Assembly (NCBI RefSeq): GCF_001544695.2
Contig: NZ_FCOM02000037.1
Coordinates: 17,323 to 81,322 of the forward strand
Direction of reading: 5' to 3'
DNA length: 64,000 bases
Source of the DNA: Caballeronia arvi
GTDB lineage: Bacteria; Pseudomonadota; Gammaproteobacteria; Burkholderiales; Burkholderiaceae
Shown: positions 15,042 to 22,637 of the stretch, in pieces
Layout of the letters: every line of letters begins with the position of its first letter
Position numbering within the stretch: position 1 is the first letter of the stretch
Made by a program: the position numbers and the translations under genes
The notes under the pieces: model-generated
What the model saw: the letters and a program-made list of their open reading frames with translations, nothing else
Databases searched by the model: none
What the model was told of the DNA's origin: nothing

Positions 15042-16619
15042 ATGAAGATCACCGGAGAAATGCTGATCGGCGCATCGGCCGTGCGGGGCGCCGATGCCAC
15101 GCTCCGTGCGTTCGACCCGGCCCGCAACGCTGATCTCGAGCCTGCATTCGGCGGCGGCGGCGCGGCGGAAGTGGCGCGCGCGTGCGAACTGGCGGAGGCC
15201 GCTTTCGACGACTATCGCCACGCGCCGCTCGAAACCCGCGCGCAGTTTCTGGAGGCGATCGCGGACAACATCATCGCGCTCGGCGACACGCTGATCGAAC
15301 GCGCGATGGCCGAATCCGCGCTGCCGAAGGCGCGTCTCGAAGGCGAGCGGGCCCGCACGGTGGGGCAATTGCGCCTGTTCGCGTCGCTCGTGCGCGAAGG
15401 GCGATGGCTCGCGGCCACGCTCGATTCCGCGCAGCCGGACAGGAAACCGCTGCCGCGTTCCGACCTGCGTTTGCAAAAGATTCCCGTCGGGCCGGTCGCG
15501 GTGTTCGGGGCGAGCAACTTTCCGCTGGCGTTTTCGGTCGCGGGCGGCGATACCGCGTCCGCGTTCGCGGCGGGGTGTCCCGTCGTCGTGAAATCGCATC
15601 CGGCGCATCTGGGCACGTCCGAGCTTGTCGGGCGCGCGGTGCAGAAGGCGGTCGCGGACAGCGGGCTGCCCGAGGGCGTGTTTTCGCTCGTCGTCGGCGA
15701 AGGCAATGCGATCGGCGAGGCGCTCGTCGCGCATCCGGCGATCCAGTCGGTCGGCTTCACGGGATCGAGGCGTGGCGGCCTCGCGCTCGTCGATATCGCG
15801 GCGAAGCGGCCCGTGCCGATTCCCGTTTTCGCCGAGATGAGCAGCGTCAATCCGGTGTTCGCGCTGCCGGCTGCGCTCGAGGCGCGCGGCGATACGCTCG
15901 CGGTGGCCTTCATCGATTCGGTGACGCTCGGCGTCGGCCAGTTCTGCACGAATCCGGGGCTCGTCATCGCATTGGCAGGCCCGGATCTCGATGATTTTAT
16001 CGACCTCGCCGCGACCGCGATCATGAAGAAGGAAACGCAGACGATGCTCACGTCGCAAATCGCCGGGGCGTATGCGAGCGGGATCAAGGAGCGCGACGCG
16101 TCGGGCGCGCGCAACATCGCGACGGGCGTGAAGGGCGAAGCGGCGAGCGGTGCGCTGCCGGTGCTGTATCGCGTGAACGCCGAGGAGTTTCTGGCGAAGC
16201 CGCAACTGTCGGGCGAGATTTTCGGGCCGACGTCGGTGATCGTCATCTGCCGCGACGAGGACGAAATGATCTCGGTCGCGCGTCATCTCGAAGGCCAGCT
16301 CACCGCGACGCTGCTGATGGAAAAGGGCGATATCGAGCTCGCAAGGCGGCTGTTGCCGGTGCTCGAACGCAAGGCGGGGCGGATTCTGGCGAACGGCTTT
16401 CCGACGGGCGTCGAAGTGTCCTACGCGATGGTGCACGGCGGGCCGTTCCCCGCGACGTCCGATAGCCGTTCGACGTCGGTCGGCGCGATGGCGATCGAGC
16501 GCTTTCTACGGCCGGTGTGCTATCAGGACTTGCCGGCGGCGCTGCTGCCCGAGGCGCTGGCGGAGGACAATCCGCTGTCGCTCTGGCGCTTGAGGGATGG
16601 GGAGTTGGGGCCGAACTGA
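15042..16619 (+). CDS. 2-oxoglutarate semialdehyde dehydrogenase (2,5-dioxovalerate dehydrogenase)
   Basis: A 525-residue aldehyde dehydrogenase of the NADP-preferring KGSADH type. Key residues are N159 in FGASNFP, K184 in VVKSHP, general base E265 in FAEMSSVNPVF and nucleophile C302 in GQFCTNPG. The AEMSSVNPVF and KSHPAHLGTSE blocks are typical of 2-oxoglutarate semialdehyde dehydrogenases rather than general ALDHs. It would oxidise the product of AraD to 2-oxoglutarate and so finish the L-arabinose pathway begun at the left edge. It also serves D-glucarate, galactarate and hydroxyproline breakdown in other species. AGGAG sits about 8 bases before the ATG. It is monocistronic, behind the promoter described above. 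Confidence 0.87.
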   Translation: MKITGEMLIGASAVRGADATLRAFDPARNADLEPAFGGGGAAEVARACELAEAAFDDYRHAPLETRAQFLEAIADNIIALGDTLIERAMAESALPKARLEGERARTVGQLRLFASLVREGRWLAATLDSAQPDRKPLPRSDLRLQKIPVGPVAVFGASNFPLAFSVAGGDTASAFAAGCPVVVKSHPAHLGTSELVGRAVQKAVADSGLPEGVFSLVVGEGNAIGEALVAHPAIQSVGFTGSRRGGLALVDIAAKRPVPIPVFAEMSSVNPVFALPAALEARGDTLAVAFIDSVTLGVGQFCTNPGLVIALAGPDLDDFIDLAATAIMKKETQTMLTSQIAGAYASGIKERDASGARNIATGVKGEAASGALPVLYRVNAEEFLAKPQLSGEIFGPTSVIVICRDEDEMISVARHLEGQLTATLLMEKGDIELARRLLPVLERKAGRILANGFPTGVEVSYAMVHGGPFPATSDSRSTSVGAMAIERFLRPVCYQDLPAALLPEALAEDNPLSLWRLRDGELGPN

Positions 16620-16643
16620 GTACCAGACGGCATTATCTCTGTC

Positions 16644-16666
16644 ACGAATAAATGCGTTTTATTCGT
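16644..16666. promoter_or_regulatory. hipBA operator 1 (distal palindrome)
   Basis: Nine-base arms ACGAATAAA and TTTATTCGT are separated by TGCGT. The same CGAATAAA-N5-TTTATTCG core recurs nearer the gene, centred 68 bp away. Probably bound by HipB. Confidence 0.7.
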
Positions 16667-16709
16667 CTCGGAGATATCTGGCGCATGCCAAATTTGACGA
16701 ATATGCGCG

Positions 16710-16736
16710 TGGCGAATAAAATGCATTTATTCGCCA
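16710..16736. promoter_or_regulatory. hipBA operator 2 (proximal palindrome)
   Basis: Perfect 11-base arms TGGCGAATAAA and TTTATTCGCCA around ATGCA, 17 bases before hipB. Its AT-rich core stands out from the GC-rich surroundings. Autoregulation by HipB or HipBA is likely. Confidence 0.75.
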
Positions 16737-16752
16737 TGCAGATAATCGCGCC

Positions 16753-17007
16753 ATGCAACAAGTCATCGCTACCATCGGCCAGATGGGTCACGTGCTCGCG
16801 GCGGGCCGCAGACGCGCGGGCCTGACGCAGACGCAAGCCGCCGCGCGGCTCGGCATCAGCCAGAGCCGTATTTCGACGCTCGAGCGCGATTCGAGCGCGT
16901 TGACACTGGAGCAGCTGCTCGCGATGTTCGGCGTGTACGGACTTCAGCTACTGATTCAGGATCGGCCCGATGCGCCCCTGTACGAGGCGAACGAGGCGGA
17001 TTGGTGA
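16753..17007 (+). CDS. hipB: HipB-like antitoxin (XRE helix-turn-helix)
   Basis: An 84-residue XRE-family DNA-binding protein. The helix-turn-helix spans about 17-60: LAAGRRRAGLTQTQAAARLG, then ISQSRISTLERDSSALTLEQL. The C-terminal tail (LLIQDRPDAPLYEANEADW) is typical of HipB. It binds and neutralises the HipA kinase and represses the operon through the two palindromes upstream. Its stop codon overlaps the hipA start (TGATG), giving translational coupling. Confidence 0.88.
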   Translation: MQQVIATIGQMGHVLAAGRRRAGLTQTQAAARLGISQSRISTLERDSSALTLEQLLAMFGVYGLQLLIQDRPDAPLYEANEADW

Positions 17008-18380
17008 TGGCGGGTCGCCAGCCTCACGCCCGATCGTTGTCGGTCTGGGCCAATGGACGACGCGTGGCGCTATGGCGTCTGCCCGCGCGCGGGACCGCGG
17101 AACTCATCTACGACGATGCGTGGGTCGGCTCGGACGAGGCGCGCCCGCTTTCCCTGTCGCTGCCGATCCAGCTCGACGGCGCGCCGCTCAAGGGCGACGC
17201 GGTCATGAATTACTTCGACAATCTCCTGCCCGATAGCGAGGCCATCCGGCGGCGCATCGCGCAGCGCTTCCAGACCGACAGTCTCGACGCCTTCGATCTG
17301 CTGCAAGCCATCGGCCGAGATTGTGTCGGCGCGGTGCAACTGCTCGCGGAGGATGAATCGCCCGCGGGCGTCGGCACGATCGAAGGCACGCCGCTCACCG
17401 ATCAGGATGTCGCACATCTGCTCGGCCAGGTCGCCGGCGGCCCGCCCTTCGGCACGGACGATGATGACGACTTTCGCATCTCGCTTGCCGGTGCGCAGGA
17501 GAAGACCGCGTTATTGCGTCACGATGGACGATGGCTCAAGCCGCACGGCGCCACGCCGACCACGCATATCCTGAAGCTGCCGCTCGGACTCGTCGGCAAT
17601 CGCCGCGCCGACCTCACCACTTCGGTCGAGAACGAATGGCTCTGCATGCGCCTCTTGCAGGCGTTTGGCTCGCCCGTCGCGAACGTGGAGATCGCGACGT
17701 TCGGCGAGCGGCGCGTGCTCGTCGTCGAGCGTTTCGACCGGCGCCTGCATCCGGGAGGCGAATGGATTCTTCGTTTGCCGCAGGAAGATTTCTGTCAGGT
17801 GAACGCGCTGCCTCCGCACAAGAAGTACGAACAGGACGGCGGTCCGGGCGTGATCGATCTCGCGCGTGTGCTGCAGCAATCGAGCCGTGCACGTGGCGAC
17901 ATCGAAACATTGATCACGTCGCAGATTCTTTTCTGGCTGCTTGCCGCACCGGACGGCCACGCGAAGAACTTCAGCATTCACCTGCTGAGAGGCGGACAAT
18001 ACCGCCTCACGCCGCTGTACGACGTCATGTCGATCTGGCCGGTGGAAGGCGATGGCGCGAATCAGTGGTCGTGGTACAAGACCAAGCTCGCGATGGCGAT
18101 ACCGGGCAAGACGCGGCACTATGCGCTTCGCGACATTCAGCGACGGCATTTCAACGCGATGGCGCTGAAATGCGGATACGGGGAGAGCGCCGAGCCGATC
18201 ATCGAGCGGATCATCGGGCGCACGCCGGCTGTGATCGACGAAGTTGCGGCGCAACTGCCGGGCAATTTTCCGCATCGTGTGGCAGAGCGTATTTTCGCGG
18301 GCATGCGCAAATCGCTTGCTGCGCTCGAAGCGATGCCCGCAGCCGAGACCTCGAACCTTTTGGGAGACCAACAAGCATGA
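17007..18380 (+). CDS. hipA: HipA-like serine/threonine kinase toxin
   Basis: A 457-residue HipA-family kinase. The N-terminal domain (about 1-110) has LSVWANGRRVALWRL and MNYFDNLLPDSEAIR. The kinase core contains SLAGAQEKTALL, VERFDRR, the catalytic loop APDGHAKNFSIH (D316) and the metal-binding TPLYDVMS. E. coli HipA phosphorylates glutamyl-tRNA synthetase and induces persistence; targets vary among relatives. All expected kinase motifs are intact, so it should be active. The ATG overlaps the hipB stop, and its own stop overlaps the start of a lactonase gene (ATGA). Confidence 0.88.
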   Translation: MAGRQPHARSLSVWANGRRVALWRLPARGTAELIYDDAWVGSDEARPLSLSLPIQLDGAPLKGDAVMNYFDNLLPDSEAIRRRIAQRFQTDSLDAFDLLQAIGRDCVGAVQLLAEDESPAGVGTIEGTPLTDQDVAHLLGQVAGGPPFGTDDDDDFRISLAGAQEKTALLRHDGRWLKPHGATPTTHILKLPLGLVGNRRADLTTSVENEWLCMRLLQAFGSPVANVEIATFGERRVLVVERFDRRLHPGGEWILRLPQEDFCQVNALPPHKKYEQDGGPGVIDLARVLQQSSRARGDIETLITSQILFWLLAAPDGHAKNFSIHLLRGGQYRLTPLYDVMSIWPVEGDGANQWSWYKTKLAMAIPGKTRHYALRDIQRRHFNAMALKCGYGESAEPIIERIIGRTPAVIDEVAAQLPGNFPHRVAERIFAGMRKSLAALEAMPAAETSNLLGDQQA

Positions 18381-19315
18381 CCCACTCCGAGCGCCGCTAT
18401 CCCGACCCCGCCATTCGCGTACTCGATCCGCGTTTCAACACGCTGCGCATCGCATCGGCGTCGGTGGAATGTCTCTTTCAGGACGCGCGCTGGTCGGAAG
18501 GGCCGGTCTGGTTCGGCGATGGCCGCTATCTGCTGTGGAGCGATATCCCGAACGACCGCATGCTGCGCTGGGACGAGGAGAGCGGTCAGGTGGGCGTGTT
18601 CCGCAAGTCGTCGAACAACGCGAACGGCAACACGCGCGACCGCGAAGGGCGGCTCGTGACCTGCGAGCATCTCACGCGCCGCGTGACGCGCACCGAATAC
18701 GACGGCGCCATTACCGTGCTCGCCGACAGCTACGGCGGCAAGCCGCTCAATTCACCGAACGATGTCGTCGTGAAGTCGGATGGCTCGATCTGGTTCACCG
18801 ATCCGACCTTCGGCATCGACGGCTTCTACGAAGGCGAAAAGAACGAAGCGCAACTGAAGCCGTGCGTGTATCGCGTCGATGGGCAAAGCGGCGAAATCAC
18901 CATGATGATCGACGCCTTCACCGGTCCGAACGGTCTCGCGTTTTCGCCGGATGAATCCGTGCTGTACGTGGTCGAATCGCGCTCGACGCCGCGCACGATC
19001 TACGCGTTCGATGTCATCGACGGCGGCCGCAGGCTCGGTGAACCGCGTCTTCTGATCGATGCGGAAGCGGGCACGCCCGATGGCTTTCGCGTCGATATCC
19101 ACGGCAATTTGTGGTGCGGCTGGGGCATGGGCGACGCCGGACTCGACGGTGTGCGCGTGTTCACGCCGCAAGGCGAAGCGATCGGCCATATCGATCTGCC
19201 GGAGCGCTGCGCGAACGTGTGCTTCGGCGGGCGGCATCGCAACCGGCTGTTCATGGCGGCGAGCCACGGACTCTATGCGCTCTACGTCAACACGCAGGGC
19301 GCAAAGGGCGGCTAA
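18377..19315 (+). CDS. SMP-30/gluconolactonase-family lactonase
   Basis: A 312-residue six-bladed beta-propeller of the SMP-30/gluconolactonase/LRE family. The divalent metal site is recognisable: E41 in WSEGPVW, N128 in SPNDVV, N185 in GPNGLAF and D235 in TPDGF. Members hydrolyse aldonolactones such as gluconolactone, and the Azospirillum arabinolactonase is of this family. It could supply the lactonase step missing from the arabinose operon, but that is speculation. Its start overlaps the hipA stop by four bases, so it is co-translated with the toxin. It overlaps the opposing acetyltransferase gene by four bases at the 3' ends. Confidence 0.82.
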   Translation: MTHSERRYPDPAIRVLDPRFNTLRIASASVECLFQDARWSEGPVWFGDGRYLLWSDIPNDRMLRWDEESGQVGVFRKSSNNANGNTRDREGRLVTCEHLTRRVTRTEYDGAITVLADSYGGKPLNSPNDVVVKSDGSIWFTDPTFGIDGFYEGEKNEAQLKPCVYRVDGQSGEITMMIDAFTGPNGLAFSPDESVLYVVESRSTPRTIYAFDVIDGGRRLGEPRLLIDAEAGTPDGFRVDIHGNLWCGWGMGDAGLDGVRVFTPQGEAIGHIDLPERCANVCFGGRHRNRLFMAASHGLYALYVNTQGAKGG

Positions 19316-19737
19316 GCCTTGCCGATCCTTTCCATGATGCGCTCCGGGTGCCTGCTCGCCGCAAACCCCTGACGCGCGTAGAGGCCGTGTGCGTCGGAGG
19401 TGACGAGCATCATGCGCCGCAACCCTTGCAGGTCCGGATGCGCCATCACGCATTGCATCATCCATTTGCCGAGTCCCGCGCCCTGATGCGCGGGCAGCAC
19501 GAATACATCGGCGAGATACGCGAAGGTCGCGGTGTCGGTGATCATGCGCGCGTAGCCGATTTGCTCGTCGCGCAGAAAGAGCCCGAACGCGAGCGAATGG
19601 CGCGCGGCGCGCTCGACTTTTTCACGCGCGATGCCCGGCGACCAGTAAGCCACTTCGCTCAGGTAGCGATGCACGACATCGAAGTCGAATTCATCGATGT
19701 CCGTGCTCAACCGATAGTCGTCCCGGGTCCACTGCAT
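19312..19737 (-). CDS. GNAT-family N-acetyltransferase
   Basis: A 141-residue GNAT protein. The acetyl-CoA loop is HQGAGLGKWMM (Q-x-x-G-x-G), preceded by the beta4 strand ADVFVLPA and followed by MMLVTSDAHGLYARQGF, a normal end of the fold. GGAG lies 7 bases before the ATG. Substrate cannot be assigned. It is convergent with the lactonase gene and isolated otherwise. Confidence 0.85.
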   Translation of the reverse strand: MQWTRDDYRLSTDIDEFDFDVVHRYLSEVAYWSPGIAREKVERAARHSLAFGLFLRDEQIGYARMITDTATFAYLADVFVLPAHQGAGLGKWMMQCVMAHPDLQGLRRMMLVTSDAHGLYARQGFAASRHPERIMERIGKA

Positions 19738-19823
19738 CGCACCGCTCCGTCGTCGTCATGAAGCGCCGAGGATAAGCGATCGCTGCGCCGTGCTCCATGC
19801 ACACTTCGCGCCGGCCGCGCCTG

Positions 19824-20423
19824 TCAGTGCACGTTATAGATGCGCCCGGTTTCCGCGCCCTCCACGCTGCGGCTGTACGCGAGCGCCACGCGCGCGCCGC
19901 TCGCGGCCTCGAAGCCGCGGAAGTAGGGGCCGAAGCTTTCGCGCGCTTCCTCGAGCATCGTCGGACTCACGACGTTGATGCGCAGCCCGCGCGGCAATTC
20001 GATGGCCGCACCGCGCACGAAACCTTCGATCGCGCCGTTGACCGCCGCCGCGCTTGCGCCTTCACGAATCGGCGCTGCGCCGACGATGCCGCTCGTCAGC
20101 GTGAACGAGCCGCCGTCGTTCAGATAGTCGCGCGCCGTGAGGACGAGATTGACCTGACCCATCAGCTTGTCATCGAGACCGACGCGGAACTGCTCGGGCG
20201 TCATGTCGACGAGCTTGCCGAAATGCACGTGGCCCGCCGTGGCGACGATCGCATCGACGCGGCCGATCTCGTCGAAGAGCCGCCTGATGCTGCCGAGATC
20301 GAGCAGATCGACGCGATGCGCGCCACGCGTCGCACCGATCTCGATGACTTCATGACGGGCTTTCAGTTCTGCGGCGACCGCACGGCCGACCGTGCCGGTC
20401 GCACCGATGACAGCGATTTTCAT
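19824..20423 (-). CDS. Short-chain dehydrogenase-like protein lacking the catalytic Tyr-Lys
   Basis: A 199-residue Rossmann protein beginning MKIAVIGATGTVGRAVA, so NAD(P) binding is expected. SDR landmarks follow: ATAGHVHFGKL (NAG-like), TLTSGIVG (Ser) and INVVSPTML. The catalytic YxxxK is absent: in ASAAAVNGAIEGF the Tyr aligns with Ala and the Lys with Asn. At 199 residues it is about 50 shorter than classical SDRs. It may be a non-catalytic NAD(P) sensor or have shifted chemistry. It is alone on the minus strand. Confidence 0.8.
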   Translation of the reverse strand: MKIAVIGATGTVGRAVAAELKARHEVIEIGATRGAHRVDLLDLGSIRRLFDEIGRVDAIVATAGHVHFGKLVDMTPEQFRVGLDDKLMGQVNLVLTARDYLNDGGSFTLTSGIVGAAPIREGASAAAVNGAIEGFVRGAAIELPRGLRINVVSPTMLEEARESFGPYFRGFEAASGARVALAYSRSVEGAETGRIYNVH

Positions 20424-20531
20424 GATCGAGCTCGCAATGTACGTTGAGGGAGATCAGCCATTGTGCGAGCGCGCGGGCGCGCGAAAAAGGTGCGTGCGCT
20501 TCGAGGATTGCAAACCGCGGGTTTCGAATGG

Positions 20532-20987
20532 CTATTGCTTTGCCATGCGCGCGGGCATCGGCGAAAGCAGGTAGAGCGACGCCGCGAACTTGCAGACCAG
20601 CGCCGCGCCGCTCACGAAGGCGCCGGCGGGGAAGACATGCCATTGCATCGCGAGCGTCGGCGCGACGAGCGCGACGGCGAGAAAGCCGAGCGCCACGGTG
20701 AGCCAGCGCGCCCATTGCAAGCGCGACGCGACGCAGATGTAGAGCAGGCCAACCAGCACGCGCGACGCGATCGATGCCGCGAGCGGATGACTCGACGCTT
20801 CGCCAGGCAGCCCGATGGCGAGCGTGAGCGCGAACTCGGTCCACGACAATGCGTAGGCCGCGCCGAGGCACGCAATCGCCGACGTGAAACGCTGCTCGGG
20901 CGTCACGACATGCCGCGCCGCCGGCTCGATCTGAGCTGCTTCGTCCGGCTCGTGCTCGTACTCGTCGTAGGCGTGGATCGTGGTCAT
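20532..20987 (-). CDS. Small hypothetical membrane protein
   Basis: A 151-residue protein of unrecognised family. The first 30 residues are acidic and soluble (EYEHEPDEAAQIEP). About four hydrophobic segments follow, near 36-58, 70-88, 92-112 and 118-142, ending in a short basic tail. A GGAAGG ribosome site precedes the ATG. It is divergent from the 52-residue acidic protein gene. No function is suggested. Confidence 0.65.
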   Translation of the reverse strand: MTTIHAYDEYEHEPDEAAQIEPAARHVVTPEQRFTSAIACLGAAYALSWTEFALTLAIGLPGEASSHPLAASIASRVLVGLLYICVASRLQWARWLTVALGFLAVALVAPTLAMQWHVFPAGAFVSGAALVCKFAASLYLLSPMPARMAKQ

Positions 20988-21140
20988 CTGGCCTTCCCCC
21001 GTTTATCGATTCTAGTCCCCGAATCGCATTTGCTGCGATGCGGCGTGTTCGTTGGCGATCCCAAAGCGCATACGCCGTGCCAGGTCCGAGGCATGCGTGT
21101 TGCTTCATACGACAACGATAAACGACGACCAGGAACCGAC

Positions 21141-21299
21141 ATGAGCCAAAAGGAACACAAGGAACAAAACCCTCATTCCGAACGGGACGAAGAAGATGTC
21201 GACAAGGCGGTCGAAGACACCTTTCCCGCAAGTGATCCGCCCGCGACGGGCGGCGTGACGCGCATCGAAACCGATGACGAGAAGAAAGAAAAGAAGTGA
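21141..21299 (+). CDS. Small acidic hypothetical protein with FPASDPP motif
   Basis: A 52-residue, strongly charged protein: Glu/Asp/Lys-rich ends around DTFPASDPPATGG. I recognise the FPASDPP core as recurring in small uncharacterised proteobacterial proteins, often near stress genes, but know no function. CAGGAAC 8 bases before the ATG serves as ribosome site, and a strong terminator follows 21 bases after the stop, so this is a complete small transcription unit. It looks intrinsically disordered. Confidence 0.72.
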   Translation: MSQKEHKEQNPHSERDEEDVDKAVEDTFPASDPPATGGVTRIETDDEKKEKK

Positions 21300-21320
21300 C
21301 GTGAAAGCGTCATGAAGTAC

Positions 21321-21350
21321 AAAGAGCCGCATACTCCAATGCGGCTCTTT
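21321..21350. terminator. Bidirectional terminator
   Basis: Perfect 12-bp arms AAAGAGCCGCAT and ATGCGGCTCTTT around a six-base loop. The A-run on one side and T-run on the other let it serve both the 52-residue gene (plus) and the convergent gene ending at 21374 (minus). Confidence 0.88.
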
Positions 21351-21373
21351 CGTTATGCAGACATGCGCCGCAT

Positions 21374-21994
21374 TCAACTGCGCTCCAGCTCGATCAGTCG
21401 CGAAGGCCGCAGATGATTGAGCGCGTAGTGCTTGCGGCCGCGCAACGTGTGACCGTGAGGGTCGCGTCCTTCGTAGCGCACCTTGTCTTCGACCTCGGGC
21501 ACCGTCGGCGCGACCATGCCGCGATCGATCAGGCGATACCCGCGCTCGAGCGCGACCAGCACGCCATTGCGGCCCGGACGGCTGTCGAAGCCGCCGAGGC
21601 CATCGCCCGGCTCGGCCACGTAGTTCACCGTCGTCGCGTTCGAGTTGATGACGGAGTCCGGTTCGCGCGCGAGCATCTCCGCTTCGCGCCGCGCGTGAAT
21701 GCTTTTGGCATCGGCGTCGACGGTATCGTCGAGCCCGTCGTCGTTGGCCACATCCACGCCGCGCGGCGTCTTCTCGTAGAAGCCTTGCGGTCCGACATGC
21801 ATGCCCGACTTCGTCGTTTCCGACTTCACGGCGGGGGCCGCGCCCGCACCCGCGTGCGCCTCGCCGCCCGCTGCGGCCTTCATCGCGTCGCTCAGCTTCA
21901 CATGCGCGGTTTCCGCGGCCGGCGTCTTGATCGGACTATCAGCGGCGCGCTCGTTTTGCTTGTCTTGCGACTCGTTTCCTTCAGCGTTGTTCAT
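21374..21994 (-). CDS. Hypothetical protein, possibly DUF3005
   Basis: The start MNNAEGNESQ has GGAG six bases upstream; a longer frame to 22276 lacks this and has an unlikely Cys/Leu-rich leader. The 206-residue protein has a disordered acidic/alanine-rich N-terminal half and a conserved-looking C-terminal half (NSNATTVNYVAEPGDGLGG, RPGRNGVLVALERGYRL, GRKHYALNHLRPSRLIELE). This resembles Burkholderia DUF3005 proteins as I recall them. No function is known. It converges on the bidirectional terminator. Confidence 0.72.
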   Translation of the reverse strand: MNNAEGNESQDKQNERAADSPIKTPAAETAHVKLSDAMKAAAGGEAHAGAGAAPAVKSETTKSGMHVGPQGFYEKTPRGVDVANDDGLDDTVDADAKSIHARREAEMLAREPDSVINSNATTVNYVAEPGDGLGGFDSRPGRNGVLVALERGYRLIDRGMVAPTVPEVEDKVRYEGRDPHGHTLRGRKHYALNHLRPSRLIELERS

Positions 21995-22274
21995 CACATG
22001 CTCCGTTGGACATGAACTTAACCAAGCCTTCACGCAAAACTCATTCCGGCTATTTGGCGACGGAACCGCGAGCCTTGCAGGAAGGCGCCTTAACGGATAC
22101 CCAAAATTTCGGGCGCTTTTTTCGGCCCCAAGCCGATGTCCTGCAAGTATTATTTGGAACCTGTCGGCGGCAAAGCGCAACAGGCACGATGCGAACATCA
22201 GGAGGGCGCATCTGCCATTGCCGTCGAAGAGCAATGCGATTCGAATGAGCAGGGCACTTTCAGACAGGTGACTC

Positions 22275-22508
22275 ATGCAACACGATGCAGCCTTTTCACA
22301 TCGAGGCTACCTTTTAAACTGCGCGCCGGCCCGGGCCGGAGATGGCAGCTATCAGCCGTATGTGGTGATCTCGCGAACGAGCGATGGCGAGCTCGTCGCG
22401 AACCGCTTTTTCCCGTCCGACTTGCGATTTCGCAGCGAGAACGACGCCATCGCGCACGCGCGCGACTGGGCCGTGCGCTGGATCGACGCAAGCAACATAA
22501 CGGTGTGA
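22275..22508 (+). CDS. Small hypothetical protein
   Basis: A 77-residue protein (GYLLNCAPARAGDGSYQPYV, then AIAHARDWAVRWID). The pattern of a short beta-rich N-terminus and a helical tail, and an AGGTGA site before the ATG, support a real gene. Similar small proteins occur in Burkholderia with no assigned role. The 280 bases between it and the minus-strand gene at 21994 hold the divergent promoters and no other gene. Confidence 0.65.
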   Translation: MQHDAAFSHRGYLLNCAPARAGDGSYQPYVVISRTSDGELVANRFFPSDLRFRSENDAIAHARDWAVRWIDASNITV

Positions 22509-22637
22509 GGGCGATGTCCACATGAAACATCGCGAACACCGACGTACGAACCGCCGCACGGCAGGCTTCCGTAAAACCGGTTACGCTTGATGTTTCACCC
22601 GTCGTGCATTAAGCGCGGCGGCCGCTTCTCTCGTTTC

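Noticed and set aside
21995..22276. Long N-terminal extension of the DUF3005-like protein
   Set aside because: Lacks a ribosome site and family character; the ATG at 21994 has GGAG six bases before it.
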